Notes: generated from the letters alone by a model not told the origin. Shown: positions 1-6,819, counted from the stretch's first letter. The stretch: 9,844 bases of DNA from Bacteroidota bacterium (GCA_023437485.1 JAEZGB010000056.1:1-9844), one strand, 5' to 3'. Program-made: numbers and translations.

Positions 1-871
1 GGTCTGGGTTACCGCGGCCACCATTGCGGTGGTTGCCTCCATCGAAACGCTTTTGTGCATTGAAGCCGCCGACAGGATGGACCGGCAAAAGCGGTATACC
101 AATACCAATGTGGAACTTAAAGCGCAGGGAGTAGGCAACATGCTCAGCTCACTTTTGGGCGGATTGCCCATGACATCGGTAGTGGTGCGCACATCGGCCA
201 ATGCAAATGCCGGTGCCAAGTCCAAGATGTCGACCATTATCCACGGCAGTATGTTGCTGGTGAGTGTCATTTCGATCCCGATGCTACTTAATAAGATCCC
301 TCTTGCCACTCTTGCTGCCATCCTCTTGATGGTAGGCTACAAGCTGGCCAAACCCGCAACCTTCAAGCATTTTTGGCGCAAAGGTAAATACCAGTTCGTG
401 CCGTTTATCGCCACCCTTACCGCAGTGGTGTTTACTGATTTGCTCAAGGGCGTGGCACTGGGAATCGTGATCAGCGTGATCTTTATTTTGAGAGGCAATC
501 TTAAGCGGGCCTACTCTTTCCGCCGGGAGCAATATGCCGATGGCGATGTGATCCACATTGACCTGGCGCAGGAAGTTTCGTTCCTGAACAAGGCGGCCAT
601 CAAATTGACGCTGTCGGAAATCCCTGAAAATTCAAGGGTTGTGATCAACGCCTCGGACACCGTGTACATAGCGCATGATATCCTGGATTTGATCAAGGAA
701 TTCAAGCAAACCCGTGCACGCGACGAAAATATCCGGGTAAAACTTCGCGGATTTAAAAAAGCGTATGATTTGGAAGACAGCGGTGAGGCCGAAAAGCACG
801 TTTTTGTTGAGCATCCTCACGAAACCGAGGCCGTTGCAAGGCAGCGCCGCGAAAGTGAGTATGTAAAATAG
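1..871 (+). CDS. SulP family anion transporter, C-terminal part (5' end outside window)
   Basis: The frame is open from base 2, so the gene begins before the window; the GTG at 29 is an internal valine codon. About 289 residues are visible. The segment NVELKAQGVGN...SLLGGLPMTSVVVRT...NAGAKSK is the conserved SulP core, followed by hydrophobic membrane segments up to about visible residue 165. The last ~110 residues are hydrophilic and form a STAS-like cytoplasmic domain (around VVINASDTVYIAHDILDLI); the usual STAS Asp-Ser-Ser-Gly loop is replaced by Ile-Ala-His-Asp. SulP proteins carry sulfate, bicarbonate or other anions across the inner membrane. The carbonic anhydrase gene starts 32 bp downstream on the same strand, and SulP-carbonic anhydrase pairs and fusions are known, so bicarbonate is the favoured substrate. 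That substrate is inferred from context and not shown by residues. Sulfate remains possible. Confidence 0.9.
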   Translation, partial: VWVTAATIAVVASIETLLCIEAADRMDRQKRYTNTNVELKAQGVGNMLSSLLGGLPMTSVVVRTSANANAGAKSKMSTIIHGSMLLVSVISIPMLLNKIPLATLAAILLMVGYKLAKPATFKHFWRKGKYQFVPFIATLTAVVFTDLLKGVALGIVISVIFILRGNLKRAYSFRREQYADGDVIHIDLAQEVSFLNKAAIKLTLSEIPENSRVVINASDTVYIAHDILDLIKEFKQTRARDENIRVKLRGFKKAYDLEDSGEAEKHVFVEHPHETEAVARQRRESEYVK

Positions 872-903
872 TGTTAAATTAGTAAATTGAAATAACGTTT
901 AAA

Positions 904-1539
904 ATGGACGATTTTTATACAAAGATTCTTGAAAACAATAAAAAGTGGGTAGAGCGGTCACTAGCCGAAGACCCCAACTATTTTGAACATCTCGCCAAGG
1001 GCCAGAAACCGCCATTGCTCTGGATTGGCTGTTCGGACAGTCGCGTACCCGCCAATGAGATCATTGGTGCCAAGCCAGGCGAGGTGTTCGTTCATCGTAA
1101 CATTGCCAATATGGTCATCCACTCCGACATGAACATGCTGAGCGTACTGGATTATTCGGTGAATGTGTTGCAGGTTAAACACGTGATTGTTTGTGGACAT
1201 TACGGATGCGGCGGGGTAAAGGCGGCCATGGGGAACAGTTCAATTGGGATTATTGATAACTGGATCAGGCATATTAAGGACACATACCGTCATCACAAAT
1301 CTTATTTAGATTCGATCATCGACGAGGATAAACGCTTCAATGCCTTTGTAGAACTCAATGTGAAAGAGCAGGTTTTTGACCTGGCCAAAACCTCAATTGT
1401 ACAAGGTGCATGGAAAAATGGGCAGGAATTGACCCTCCACGGATGGGTCTACGGGCTCAATTCAGGATTTGTCACTGATCTCAATGTCAATATATCTTCA
1501 GAGCAGGACCTGGACAAGGTTTACCAGCTTAAATTTTAA
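904..1539 (+). CDS. can: Beta-class carbonic anhydrase
   Basis: This 211-residue protein interconverts CO2 and bicarbonate in the cytoplasm. All hallmarks of the beta class are visible: zinc ligands Cys43 (in CSDSR), His99 and Cys102 (in HYGCGG), and the catalytic Asp45-Arg47 pair; HRNIAN follows at 64-69. The sequence resembles E. coli Can closely through most of its length (for example GCSDSRVPA, NNW/DNW, ELNV.EQV, HGW.YG) and has nearly the same size. The ATG at 904 is preceded by an AT-rich leader without a clear Shine-Dalgarno, as is common in Bacteroidota. It sits 32 bp after the SulP transporter gene with no terminator between, so co-transcription is likely. The pair would import bicarbonate and balance it with CO2 for carboxylation reactions; that joint role is inferred. 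The hairpin directly after the stop ends the unit. Confidence 0.95.
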   Translation: MDDFYTKILENNKKWVERSLAEDPNYFEHLAKGQKPPLLWIGCSDSRVPANEIIGAKPGEVFVHRNIANMVIHSDMNMLSVLDYSVNVLQVKHVIVCGHYGCGGVKAAMGNSSIGIIDNWIRHIKDTYRHHKSYLDSIIDEDKRFNAFVELNVKEQVFDLAKTSIVQGAWKNGQELTLHGWVYGLNSGFVTDLNVNISSEQDLDKVYQLKF

Positions 1540-1541
1540 TT

Positions 1542-1567
1542 AAAAGCCGCCTTCGGGCGGTTTTTTT
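1542..1567. terminator. Bidirectional intrinsic terminator between convergent genes
   Basis: A stem of GCCGCC (1546-1551) and GGCGGT (1556-1561) closes a TTCG tetraloop (1552-1555). It is flanked by A residues at 1542-1545 and a run of seven T residues at 1561-1567, so it works as a hairpin plus U-tract in the + direction and, through the A-run, to a lesser degree in the - direction. It starts 3 bp after the carbonic anhydrase stop. The stop codon of the convergent LETM1-related gene (1566-1568) lies inside the T-tract, so the two genes share this element. Confidence 0.9.
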
Positions 1568-2762
1568 AATCGTTTTCCCTTGAAAGGTTTTCATTGAAAG
1601 CCGATGGCAACAGGCTGGGAATAAACTTGATCAGGATAGGAAGCAACAGGCTACCACCCGGCAAAAGAAATATGGTGAGCGAGGGAATGGTTTTGCAGAT
1701 GTCCACCAACTGGTTTTTGACTTTCTTTTTCTCGCGCGGATCCAGGTCGCGGGTTGTGGATTGTGCCAACAGGACCATCAGCTGCTTGTTTTTGCCAATT
1801 TCGGTGGCCAGCCGCGTACGGTTGCGCTTGATCAGTGTCACCACATTTTGTGTCAGGTGATCATAAAAATGCCGAACCGGGTTTGAATAATTGAAATACG
1901 GGATCTCCTGCCGGTATTTCAGGATAAAAGCGTCGGTCTGCCTTATGGATGCCGCGACAAAATAATCGGGAACCCCCAGGATTTCGGCTATCTTATACAA
2001 AAAGAATTCTTCCTGCGCCTCAACCTTGCCATCGCTCCAAAGCGCCATTCCTGCCAGGTCAATGAGGTAAAATTTTTCAAGATCGGTGGTAAAGATGTCC
2101 AGTTTGAGATGTTCAGGATCGGTATGGGCCACTGCCTGAAATTTGCTGTACCTCACCGACGCCTCAAAGAGTTTGATCAGCAAGTCATCATGCAGGGACT
2201 TGGAAGTTTTGGTTTTAAGGGCCAGCGCCACCACGCTAACCAGAGATTCCTCCATCTGCTTGAGGTATTTCTCAGGAATGCTGCCACGATTTAAATATTG
2301 CGCAAAAGCGAGCACATCGGTAAACAAAAGCGCGTTTGTCAGGATGTGCGAAAAATTCTTGCTCAGGAGGTTGTGGTTGGTCTTGATCCGGCTGTCCATA
2401 ATGTCCTCCAGGGCCAGCGACGGACTTGACGGGAATACCATGCGCAACAAATTAAAGCCGCCCGGGCTCATTTCATTGTAAAAAGCGATTGCCGTTTTTA
2501 CGAATTGCGCCTGGTGGAAATCAGGTACCAGCCGGCGGTAAAGGCCAAACAAAGTGTTCAGCAGTGCGACCTTGGCCAATTCATCGACCATCCAGCCCTT
2601 TGTCATCAGGGGCTTATGGGCTTTAACAGACACTACGTGCCCGTAAATAAAACCAGTTTCCCGAACGCCCAGGTAAAAGTCCAAATCTGTGGCAGCAGTT
2701 TCCACGCCGCGCTGTTCTGAAAAGAACTTATCTATCCAGCCACTTGCTGAAGGGTTGATCAT
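1566..2762 (-). CDS. LETM1-related protein with TerB-like middle region
   Basis: This 398-residue protein matches the type annotated in flavobacteria as LETM1-related biofilm-associated protein; that name is recalled from family knowledge. The C-terminus (about 340-392) carries the LETM1-like signature: a charged stretch (DPREKKKVKNQLVD), then a proline-rich hydrophobic segment (IPSLTIFLLPGG, LLLPILIKFIPSLLPSAF). This resembles the membrane segment of mitochondrial LETM1, a cation/proton exchange and ribosome-tethering protein. Residues about 231-275 (LIDLAGMALWSDGKVEAQEE...) look like a TerB-type helical module. The remaining N-terminal part is helical and unassigned. No signal peptide is visible. 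It begins 29 bp after sodC on the same strand, so it is probably the second gene of that operon. The ATG at 2762 has a weak AAAAGG four bases upstream. The biochemical role is unknown; a link to the cell envelope or ion balance is only suggested. Confidence 0.8.
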   Translation of the reverse strand: MINPSASGWIDKFFSEQRGVETAATDLDFYLGVRETGFIYGHVVSVKAHKPLMTKGWMVDELAKVALLNTLFGLYRRLVPDFHQAQFVKTAIAFYNEMSPGGFNLLRMVFPSSPSLALEDIMDSRIKTNHNLLSKNFSHILTNALLFTDVLAFAQYLNRGSIPEKYLKQMEESLVSVVALALKTKTSKSLHDDLLIKLFEASVRYSKFQAVAHTDPEHLKLDIFTTDLEKFYLIDLAGMALWSDGKVEAQEEFFLYKIAEILGVPDYFVAASIRQTDAFILKYRQEIPYFNYSNPVRHFYDHLTQNVVTLIKRNRTRLATEIGKNKQLMVLLAQSTTRDLDPREKKKVKNQLVDICKTIPSLTIFLLPGGSLLLPILIKFIPSLLPSAFNENLSREND

Positions 2763-2791
2763 GACCTTTTATAAGGCGCAAATCTACGCAA

Positions 2792-3313
2792 TTAGCGGAT
2801 GATTGCCGAACATGCCATGCGGCCGCCCGCGTCACCGGTGGGTTGCGTTTTAAAGTCATCGGCTTTTTCGTGAACAATCAGGCTTTTGCCCAAAATGTCC
2901 TTCTTTGGGTCGCCACAGCCAATGCACCACTCATCGGTAGTCATGGAAACGGTGCCGTTGCCATTGCTATCCACGTTAAAATTGCCGATGTCGCCCTTGT
3001 GGTAGGAAGCCGAACCCCATTTCCCGTGGTTTTCATGCGTGGGGTTCCAGTGTCCGCCTGCCGACGAACCATCAGGAGCCGAACAATCAGCTTTTTCATG
3101 GATATGGATTGCGTGCGTGCCAGGGGTAAGGCCTTGCAGATTGGCATTGAAAATCACCTTTCCGTCACGCTCCACAAAAGATGCAGTGCCGGTGGTCTGG
3201 CTTCCGCTTTTGGATTCAAAGGTTAGTTCCAGGCGCTTCTCATCAGTGTTCTTGGTTTTGCAACTCATCACTAGTGCAAATGTAACCGCAAAGGCCGCTA
3301 TAATTTTTTTCAT
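2792..3313 (-). CDS. sodC: Copper-zinc superoxide dismutase, lipoprotein
   Basis: This enzyme dismutates superoxide to hydrogen peroxide and oxygen outside the cytoplasm. The 173-residue precursor starts with a lipoprotein signal (basic MKK, hydrophobic stretch, lipobox VMSC with Cys18), so the mature enzyme should be anchored in the cell envelope. By alignment with bovine SOD1 the copper ligands are His70, His72 and His148 with bridging His88; the zinc ligands are His96, His105 and Asp108. Cys77 and Cys168 match the structural disulfide, and Arg165 the active-site arginine (GDAGGRMAC). An additional Cys130-x-x-Cys133 (DEWCIGCGD) lies in the loop before His148. A plausible promoter lies just upstream (3331-3361). 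The gene heads a short operon with the LETM1-related gene and is divergent from the DUF4142 gene, which may share stress-related control. Confidence 0.95.
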   Translation of the reverse strand: MKKIIAAFAVTFALVMSCKTKNTDEKRLELTFESKSGSQTTGTASFVERDGKVIFNANLQGLTPGTHAIHIHEKADCSAPDGSSAGGHWNPTHENHGKWGSASYHKGDIGNFNVDSNGNGTVSMTTDEWCIGCGDPKKDILGKSLIVHEKADDFKTQPTGDAGGRMACSAIIR

Positions 3314-3330
3314 CAGTTGTAGTGTTTACG

Positions 3331-3361
3331 TAAAGATAACCAAATTAAGCAGATTTCCAAA
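3331..3361 (-). promoter_or_regulatory. Candidate Bacteroidota-type promoter of sodC
   Basis: On the minus strand a TTTG (3361-3358) is followed after 19 bp by TATCTTTA (3338-3331). This fits the Bacteroidota -33/-7 pattern TTTG-N19-21-TAnnTTTG except for the last base. It lies 17 bp before the sodC ATG, so the leader would be very short. The call rests on pattern match only. Confidence 0.5.
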
Positions 3362-3441
3362 ACAGCCCGGCCACAGAATAAGGCAGGAAAACACCGTCGT
3401 ATATATGAGTATCACCGTTGCTAAACTTCGTACGCAACATC

Positions 3442-3508
3442 TTGTTAAATTCTGTAACAAATCCAAAAAGTTCTATAACAAAATGTTTTTTTTGTCACTA
3501 TAAATTTG
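3442..3508 (+). promoter_or_regulatory. Candidate promoter region of the DUF4142 gene, with a small inverted repeat
   Basis: TAAATTTG at 3501-3508 is a perfect match to the Bacteroidota -7 box TAnnTTTG and lies 44 bp before the chosen ATG. No good TTTG is found at the expected -33 distance (the region is ATAACAAAATG), so the promoter is incomplete or depends on an activator. An inverted repeat TTGTTA (3442-3447) / TAACAA (3455-3460) with a 7-nt spacer sits upstream and could be a regulator site, though in AT-rich DNA this may be chance. The whole 239-bp stretch 3314-3552 between the divergent genes contains no other gene. Confidence 0.4.
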
Positions 3509-3552
3509 ATAATCTGTTAAATAGCAATCAACAATTTAAAATCGACAATATT

Positions 3553-4131
3553 ATGATCGAGTCAAAAAAATGTACTTCAATCTTCGCGGCCATGGCACTT
3601 TCGCTGGTTTTGGGCCTTTCGTCATGCAAAGACAACAGCAATGATCCAAAGGAAATAGCCGAAGATGAAAACGAAGTAAAATTTGATCAAAACGAATCAC
3701 GTGAAGATGATTCTGAATTTCTGGTTGACGCCGCCGAACTCGATCTAATGGAAATTGAACTCGGGAAGGCTGCACAATCCAAAGCCGTGAATGCAGAGGT
3801 GAAAAAGTTTGCCGACATGATGGTTGCCGGACATTCAAAATCTTCCAATGAGCTGAAGGCCACCGCCCAACGGCTCAAGATTTCGGTACCTGAAACCCTG
3901 ACCCAGGAGGGGCAGGAAAAGTTGAAAACCCTGAATGAAAAATCCGGTAAGGACTTTGACCAAAAGTATATGGAAATGATGGTTGACGCCCATCAGGAAG
4001 CCGTCGATGAGTTTGAAGAAGCTTCAACACAGGCCAATGATACCGAACTCCGGTCCTGGGCCACGGGCAAATTGCCTGACCTTCGCGCACATCTTGAGCA
4101 AGCCAAAAAACTACGTGATCAATTAAAATAA
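3553..4131 (+). CDS. DUF4142 domain lipoprotein
   Basis: The protein of 192 residues begins with a lipoprotein signal (MIESKK, hydrophobic stretch, lipobox LSSC with Cys25), then an acidic linker (about 26-55, many Glu/Asp), then a DUF4142 domain (about 56-190). That domain is all-helical with a ferritin-like outline: repeated patterns such as AAELDLMEIELGKAAQ, VKKFADMMVAGHSKS and MEMMVDAHQEAVDEFE. Members are common exported proteins in soil and water bacteria; their biochemical role is not known and no metal site can be assigned with confidence here. The ATG at 3553 is chosen because it gives a clean signal peptide and follows the candidate -7 box. The frame stays open upstream to a TTG at 3418, but that start would overlap the promoter and put a long polar stretch before the signal. 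The small membrane protein gene follows 34 bp later, probably co-transcribed. Confidence 0.88.
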   Translation: MIESKKCTSIFAAMALSLVLGLSSCKDNSNDPKEIAEDENEVKFDQNESREDDSEFLVDAAELDLMEIELGKAAQSKAVNAEVKKFADMMVAGHSKSSNELKATAQRLKISVPETLTQEGQEKLKTLNEKSGKDFDQKYMEMMVDAHQEAVDEFEEASTQANDTELRSWATGKLPDLRAHLEQAKKLRDQLK

Positions 4132-4165
4132 CTAATAATAACTAATTAACTAAAAACTGGAAATC

Positions 4166-4327
4166 ATGGGAAATTTGTTGTACACAATCGCTGTCATCCT
4201 GGTAATCATCTGGGCCATTAGCTTCCTGGGAGGCTATGCCACCGGGAACCTGATTCACATTCTGCTGGTAATCGCAATTGTCGTAGTGCTGTTGCGCGTA
4301 ATTCAGGGACGCAAGCCAATAGACTAA
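4166..4327 (+). CDS. Small lmo0937-type membrane protein (53 aa)
   Basis: A 54-codon frame from ATG at 4166 to TAA at 4325-4327 encodes MGNLLYTIAVILVIIWAISF, then a glycine-rich turn (GGYATGN, 22-28), a second hydrophobic helix (LIHILLVIAIVVVLLRVI) and a short basic tail (QGRKPID). This two-helix hairpin with a GG-containing turn is the pattern of lmo0937-family membrane proteins (DUF5670), which are widespread small proteins of unknown function, often near stress genes. It lies 34 bp after the DUF4142 gene and 18 bp before a strong terminator, so the two genes form a complete transcription unit. Hydrophobicity, start context and position between gene and terminator all support a real gene. 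Function is unknown. Confidence 0.85.
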   Translation: MGNLLYTIAVILVIIWAISFLGGYATGNLIHILLVIAIVVVLLRVIQGRKPID

Positions 4328-4345
4328 GCATTTTATTCGATAATC

Positions 4346-4375
4346 AAAGGGCCATTCAAAAGATGGCCCTTTTTT
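4346..4375 (+). terminator. Intrinsic terminator after the small membrane protein gene
   Basis: A perfect 10-bp stem, AAAGGGCCAT (4346-4355) with ATGGCCCTTT (4363-4372), closes a 7-nt loop and runs into a T-tract (4370-4375). It lies 18 bp after the stop codon at 4327. On the minus strand the U-tract would be only three residues, so it is mainly a + strand terminator. Confidence 0.92.
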
Positions 4376-4379
4376 AGTG

Positions 4380-4508
4380 TTTGGGCGTGCCGGTGCCCGT
4401 TATGTGCCTGCTTTATTCGTGCCTTTGGGGGCACCGTCGCGCTGTACACTCTATCTTTTTTGCGGCTTCACCGGCAAAAAAGGATGCCGTTACCATCGCT
4501 CACGCAAA
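4380..4508. repeat. Structured intergenic element with three nested stems
   Basis: The ends form an inverted repeat: TTTG-GG-CGTG (4380-4389) pairs with CACGCAAA (4501-4508), with GG bulged. Inside are a perfect 8-bp stem CGGTGCCC (4391-4398) / GGGCACCG (4429-4436) and another 8-bp stem TTTTTTGC (4456-4463) / GCAAAAAA (4474-4481). No coding frame in it looks real. The layout (GGGCGTGCC start, internal A/T-rich hairpin, ending in ATCGCTCACGCA) resembles an interspersed non-coding repeat I recall from many flavobacterial intergenic regions. That membership is from memory and untested. It sits between the convergent ends of the small membrane protein gene and fadE. Confidence 0.55.
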
Positions 4509-4519
4509 GGTGAAACCGT

Positions 4520-4554
4520 CAGTCGGCAGTCGTCAGTTGTCAGTCGTCAGTCAC
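4520..4554. repeat. Five tandem 7-bp repeats
   Basis: CAGTCGG, CAGTCGT, CAGTTGT, CAGTCGT and CAGTCAC follow each other without gaps. All five units share CAGT and differ at one to three of the other positions. The array lies between the structured element and the fadE stop codon, in the 3' flank of the beta-oxidation operon. No coding role is visible. Confidence 0.85.
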
Positions 4555-4581
4555 TGTTGAGTGATGTTTCAGGCCTAATCC

Positions 4582-6381
4582 TTAATAACAATAATGATTC
4601 TCGGTGATGAGTTTGCTGGCTATCATCTCCCGAAGCGCATTGACATTTGGCAGAACATCGTACTTGGTAAATCGCCGAAGCCCCACCATCATCATCTTTT
4701 GTTCATCGCCCTCGGCAAAACTTCCGATGCCTTCTTTTCCTTTCCGGTACACCATGTCCACTGCGTTGTACAGGTAAAGCTGTGCCATGGCAATTTGCTC
4801 CCTGGCATTGTCGGCTCCAATATTTTTGGCCAGTTTTTCGGCCCTTAACAACGCCGATTCGGCCATGTAAATTTCAATCAGGATATCGGCGGCGGCCAAC
4901 AGCAGCTCCTGGTGTGACTCCAGGTCGGGCCCAAATTTTTGCACGGCGGCCCCGGCTACCATCAAAAAGGCCTTTTTGAGTTTGCCTACCATGCTTTTTT
5001 CCATTGAAAGCAATTCGCTGTGGTCCGGCAAATCAAAATCAGGGATTCCCATCAATTCCTCCTGCACCTTCATGGCCGGATTCAATAAATCAACATGCCC
5101 CTTCATCGCCTTTTTGATCAACATGCCCACGCAAAGCATCCGGTTGATTTCATTGGTTCCTTCATAAATGCGCGAGATCCGGGCATCGCGCCAGGCACTT
5201 TCCATCGGCGTATCTTCGCTAAAGCCCATTCCTCCATAAATCTGGATACCTTCATCCGAACAATTCTGGATGTCCTCACTTACCGCCACTTTCAGTATCG
5301 AGCACTCTATCGCGAATTCCTCAACGCCCTTTAATTCGGCTTCCTGATGAGAGGCGCCATCGGCCTCGCGGGCTTTGATCCTGTCCTCAATGCTTTTGGT
5401 TGCGCGGTAGGTTGCGCTTTCACCGGCAAAACACGAAGCGGCCATCTCGGCAAGCTTGCTTCGAATAGCGCCAAAACTCGAAATCGGCATATCAAACTGC
5501 ACCCTTTCGTTGGCATATTTCACCGAGTTTGAAATGACCCTGCGCTGCGCGTCAAGACAGGCCCCCGCAAGTTTGATCCGGCCCACGTTGAGCGCGTTCA
5601 TGGCAATCTTAAAGCCTTCGCCGCGTTCGCCAAGCATATTTTCAACCGGCACTTTCGTTTCATTAAAGAATACCTGCCGGGTAGAAGAGGCCCTGATCCC
5701 AAGCTTGTGTTCCTCCTCGTTCATTGAGATGCCGTTCTCCGGGTCATTTTCCACAATAAAACCCGTGATGTATTTATCGTCGCCGATACGGGCAAAGACA
5801 ATGAACAGGCTGCAGAACCCGGCGTTGGAGATCCACATTTTTTGCCCGGTAATCCTGTAGTGTGTCCCGTCTTCACTCAAAACCGCTTTGGTTTTGCCTG
5901 AATTTGCATCGGAACCCGCTCCAGGTTCGGTAAGGCAATAGGCGCCAAACCATTCCCCCGAAGCAAGTTTGGGAACGTACTTCATCTTTTGTTCTTCGGT
6001 ACCGTACAATGTTATCGGCATTGTCCCGATACCCGTGTGCGCGCCAAAAGCGGTCGAAAAGGATCCCGTTGCACCGGAAATATAGTCACAAACCAGCATC
6101 GTCGACACGAATCCCATGCCCAGCCCGCCGTACTGCTCCGGGACGGCCACGCCCAGCAGGCCAAGTTCACCGGCCTTTTTCATGCATTCCACAGTAAAGC
6201 CGTAATCCTTGTTTTCAAACCGGTCTTTGTTGGGCCAAACCTCACGATCGATGAAATCTCGAACCGTGTCGCGCATCATGATCTGCTCTTCGCTAAAATC
6301 CTCGGGCGTGAATACGTCTTCGCATGACGTTTCACGGATGATGAACTGGCCACCGCGGGTGATGTCTTGTGTAGTTTTCAT
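4582..6381 (-). CDS. fadE: Acyl-CoA dehydrogenase (FadE type, long form)
   Basis: This flavoprotein of 599 residues catalyses the first beta-oxidation step, oxidising acyl-CoA to trans-2-enoyl-CoA. Visible motifs are the FAD/substrate signature CLTEPGAGSD (149-158), the FAD-site WIS (183-185), and the second signature GIQIYGGMGFSEDTPMESAWRDARISRIYEGTNEI. Glu407 in YEGTNEI is the expected catalytic base by analogy with VLCAD and related long-form enzymes. The C-terminal helical extension (about 430-599) also fits the long form, as does the length, close to B. subtilis FadE (594). The ATG at 6381 is chosen because the protein then begins MKTTQDITRGGQFIIRE; the frame continues upstream only to a TTG at 6411 in low-complexity DNA. 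It is the last gene of the fadN-fadA-fadE set, separated from fadA by about 690 bp holding a broken gene and a repeat array. No strong terminator is seen after it on this strand. Confidence 0.95.
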   Translation of the reverse strand: MKTTQDITRGGQFIIRETSCEDVFTPEDFSEEQIMMRDTVRDFIDREVWPNKDRFENKDYGFTVECMKKAGELGLLGVAVPEQYGGLGMGFVSTMLVCDYISGATGSFSTAFGAHTGIGTMPITLYGTEEQKMKYVPKLASGEWFGAYCLTEPGAGSDANSGKTKAVLSEDGTHYRITGQKMWISNAGFCSLFIVFARIGDDKYITGFIVENDPENGISMNEEEHKLGIRASSTRQVFFNETKVPVENMLGERGEGFKIAMNALNVGRIKLAGACLDAQRRVISNSVKYANERVQFDMPISSFGAIRSKLAEMAASCFAGESATYRATKSIEDRIKAREADGASHQEAELKGVEEFAIECSILKVAVSEDIQNCSDEGIQIYGGMGFSEDTPMESAWRDARISRIYEGTNEINRMLCVGMLIKKAMKGHVDLLNPAMKVQEELMGIPDFDLPDHSELLSMEKSMVGKLKKAFLMVAGAAVQKFGPDLESHQELLLAAADILIEIYMAESALLRAEKLAKNIGADNAREQIAMAQLYLYNAVDMVYRKGKEGIGSFAEGDEQKMMMVGLRRFTKYDVLPNVNALREMIASKLITENHYCY

Positions 6382-6420
6382 AGTTTGTTGAGATAAAGAA
6401 GAAAGAAGCAAGAGAAAAGA

Positions 6421-6772
6421 CTAAGGTTCCAACTTAGTTATGAAGCCTGAGATCATCTTTTGCAATTCAATCAGTTTGTTTTCAAGTATATCAGTTAGAT
6501 TCCAATCAATGTATTCATGTCTGTGGGCAATTAGTAGTTGAGTTTGCAATTCAAAACAAGAACCCAAACTGCAATTTAAAAACTGAACAAAGTGTTTGTT
6601 GCCACGGTTGGATCCTTCCGCTATATTTGAAGGAACGCCGTGCCGCCCGGTTCATTTGACTTATCAATCCATAAGTTTCATGCTTTGGAAAAAGTTTAGT
6701 GATTTGATGGACTTCGGCTGTAAGGTCCATCGCGTACATCCAAATCTTGAGGTTTTTAAAATTGTGTTGCAT
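6421..6772 (-). pseudogene. Frameshifted four-helix-bundle (S23/23S rRNA-IVS type) protein gene
   Basis: Translation from the ATG at 6772 gives 45 residues (MQHNFKNLKIWMYAMDLTAE...FPKHETYGLISQMNRAAR) typical of the start of S23-type four-helix-bundle proteins. The match then leaves this frame and resumes at 6636 in another one with VPSNIAEGSNRGNKHF...LNCSLGSCFELQTQLLIA...KLEP, ending at TAG 6421-6423. The SNIAEG and ELQTQL motifs are family hallmarks. The joined product would be about 117 residues, the usual family length. At the junction (6637-6640) only four bases stand where the family normally has six (the two residues between AA and VPSN), so a 2-bp deletion is the simplest cause. The intact sequence on both sides suggests a recent event or a sequencing error. 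The family is found as free-standing genes and inside 23S rRNA intervening sequences; its function is unclear. It lies within the fad operon, next to the repeat array. Confidence 0.85.
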
Positions 6773-6819
6773 GGCGTTTATATAATTTTATTTGTCCAGT
6801 GAAGCATCTCTTCTTCATT

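Noticed and set aside
3418..3552. Longer N-terminus of the DUF4142 protein from 3418
   Set aside because: It would start at TTG, cover the promoter-like TAAATTTG box, and bury the lipoprotein signal 45 residues inside the protein.
4377..4607. A 76-residue + strand protein
   Set aside because: It covers the structured element and the 7-bp tandem repeats, shows no domain or hydrophobic pattern, and overlaps the fadE end.
6382..6411. Upstream start of fadE at 6411
   Set aside because: It is a TTG in low-complexity DNA and adds ten non-conserved residues. The ATG at 6381 gives the family-like N-terminus.
6551..6772. A separate intact 73-residue protein
   Set aside because: Only its first 45 residues match the family. 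The rest is out-of-frame translation past the frameshift, and the true C-terminal half continues in another frame to 6421.
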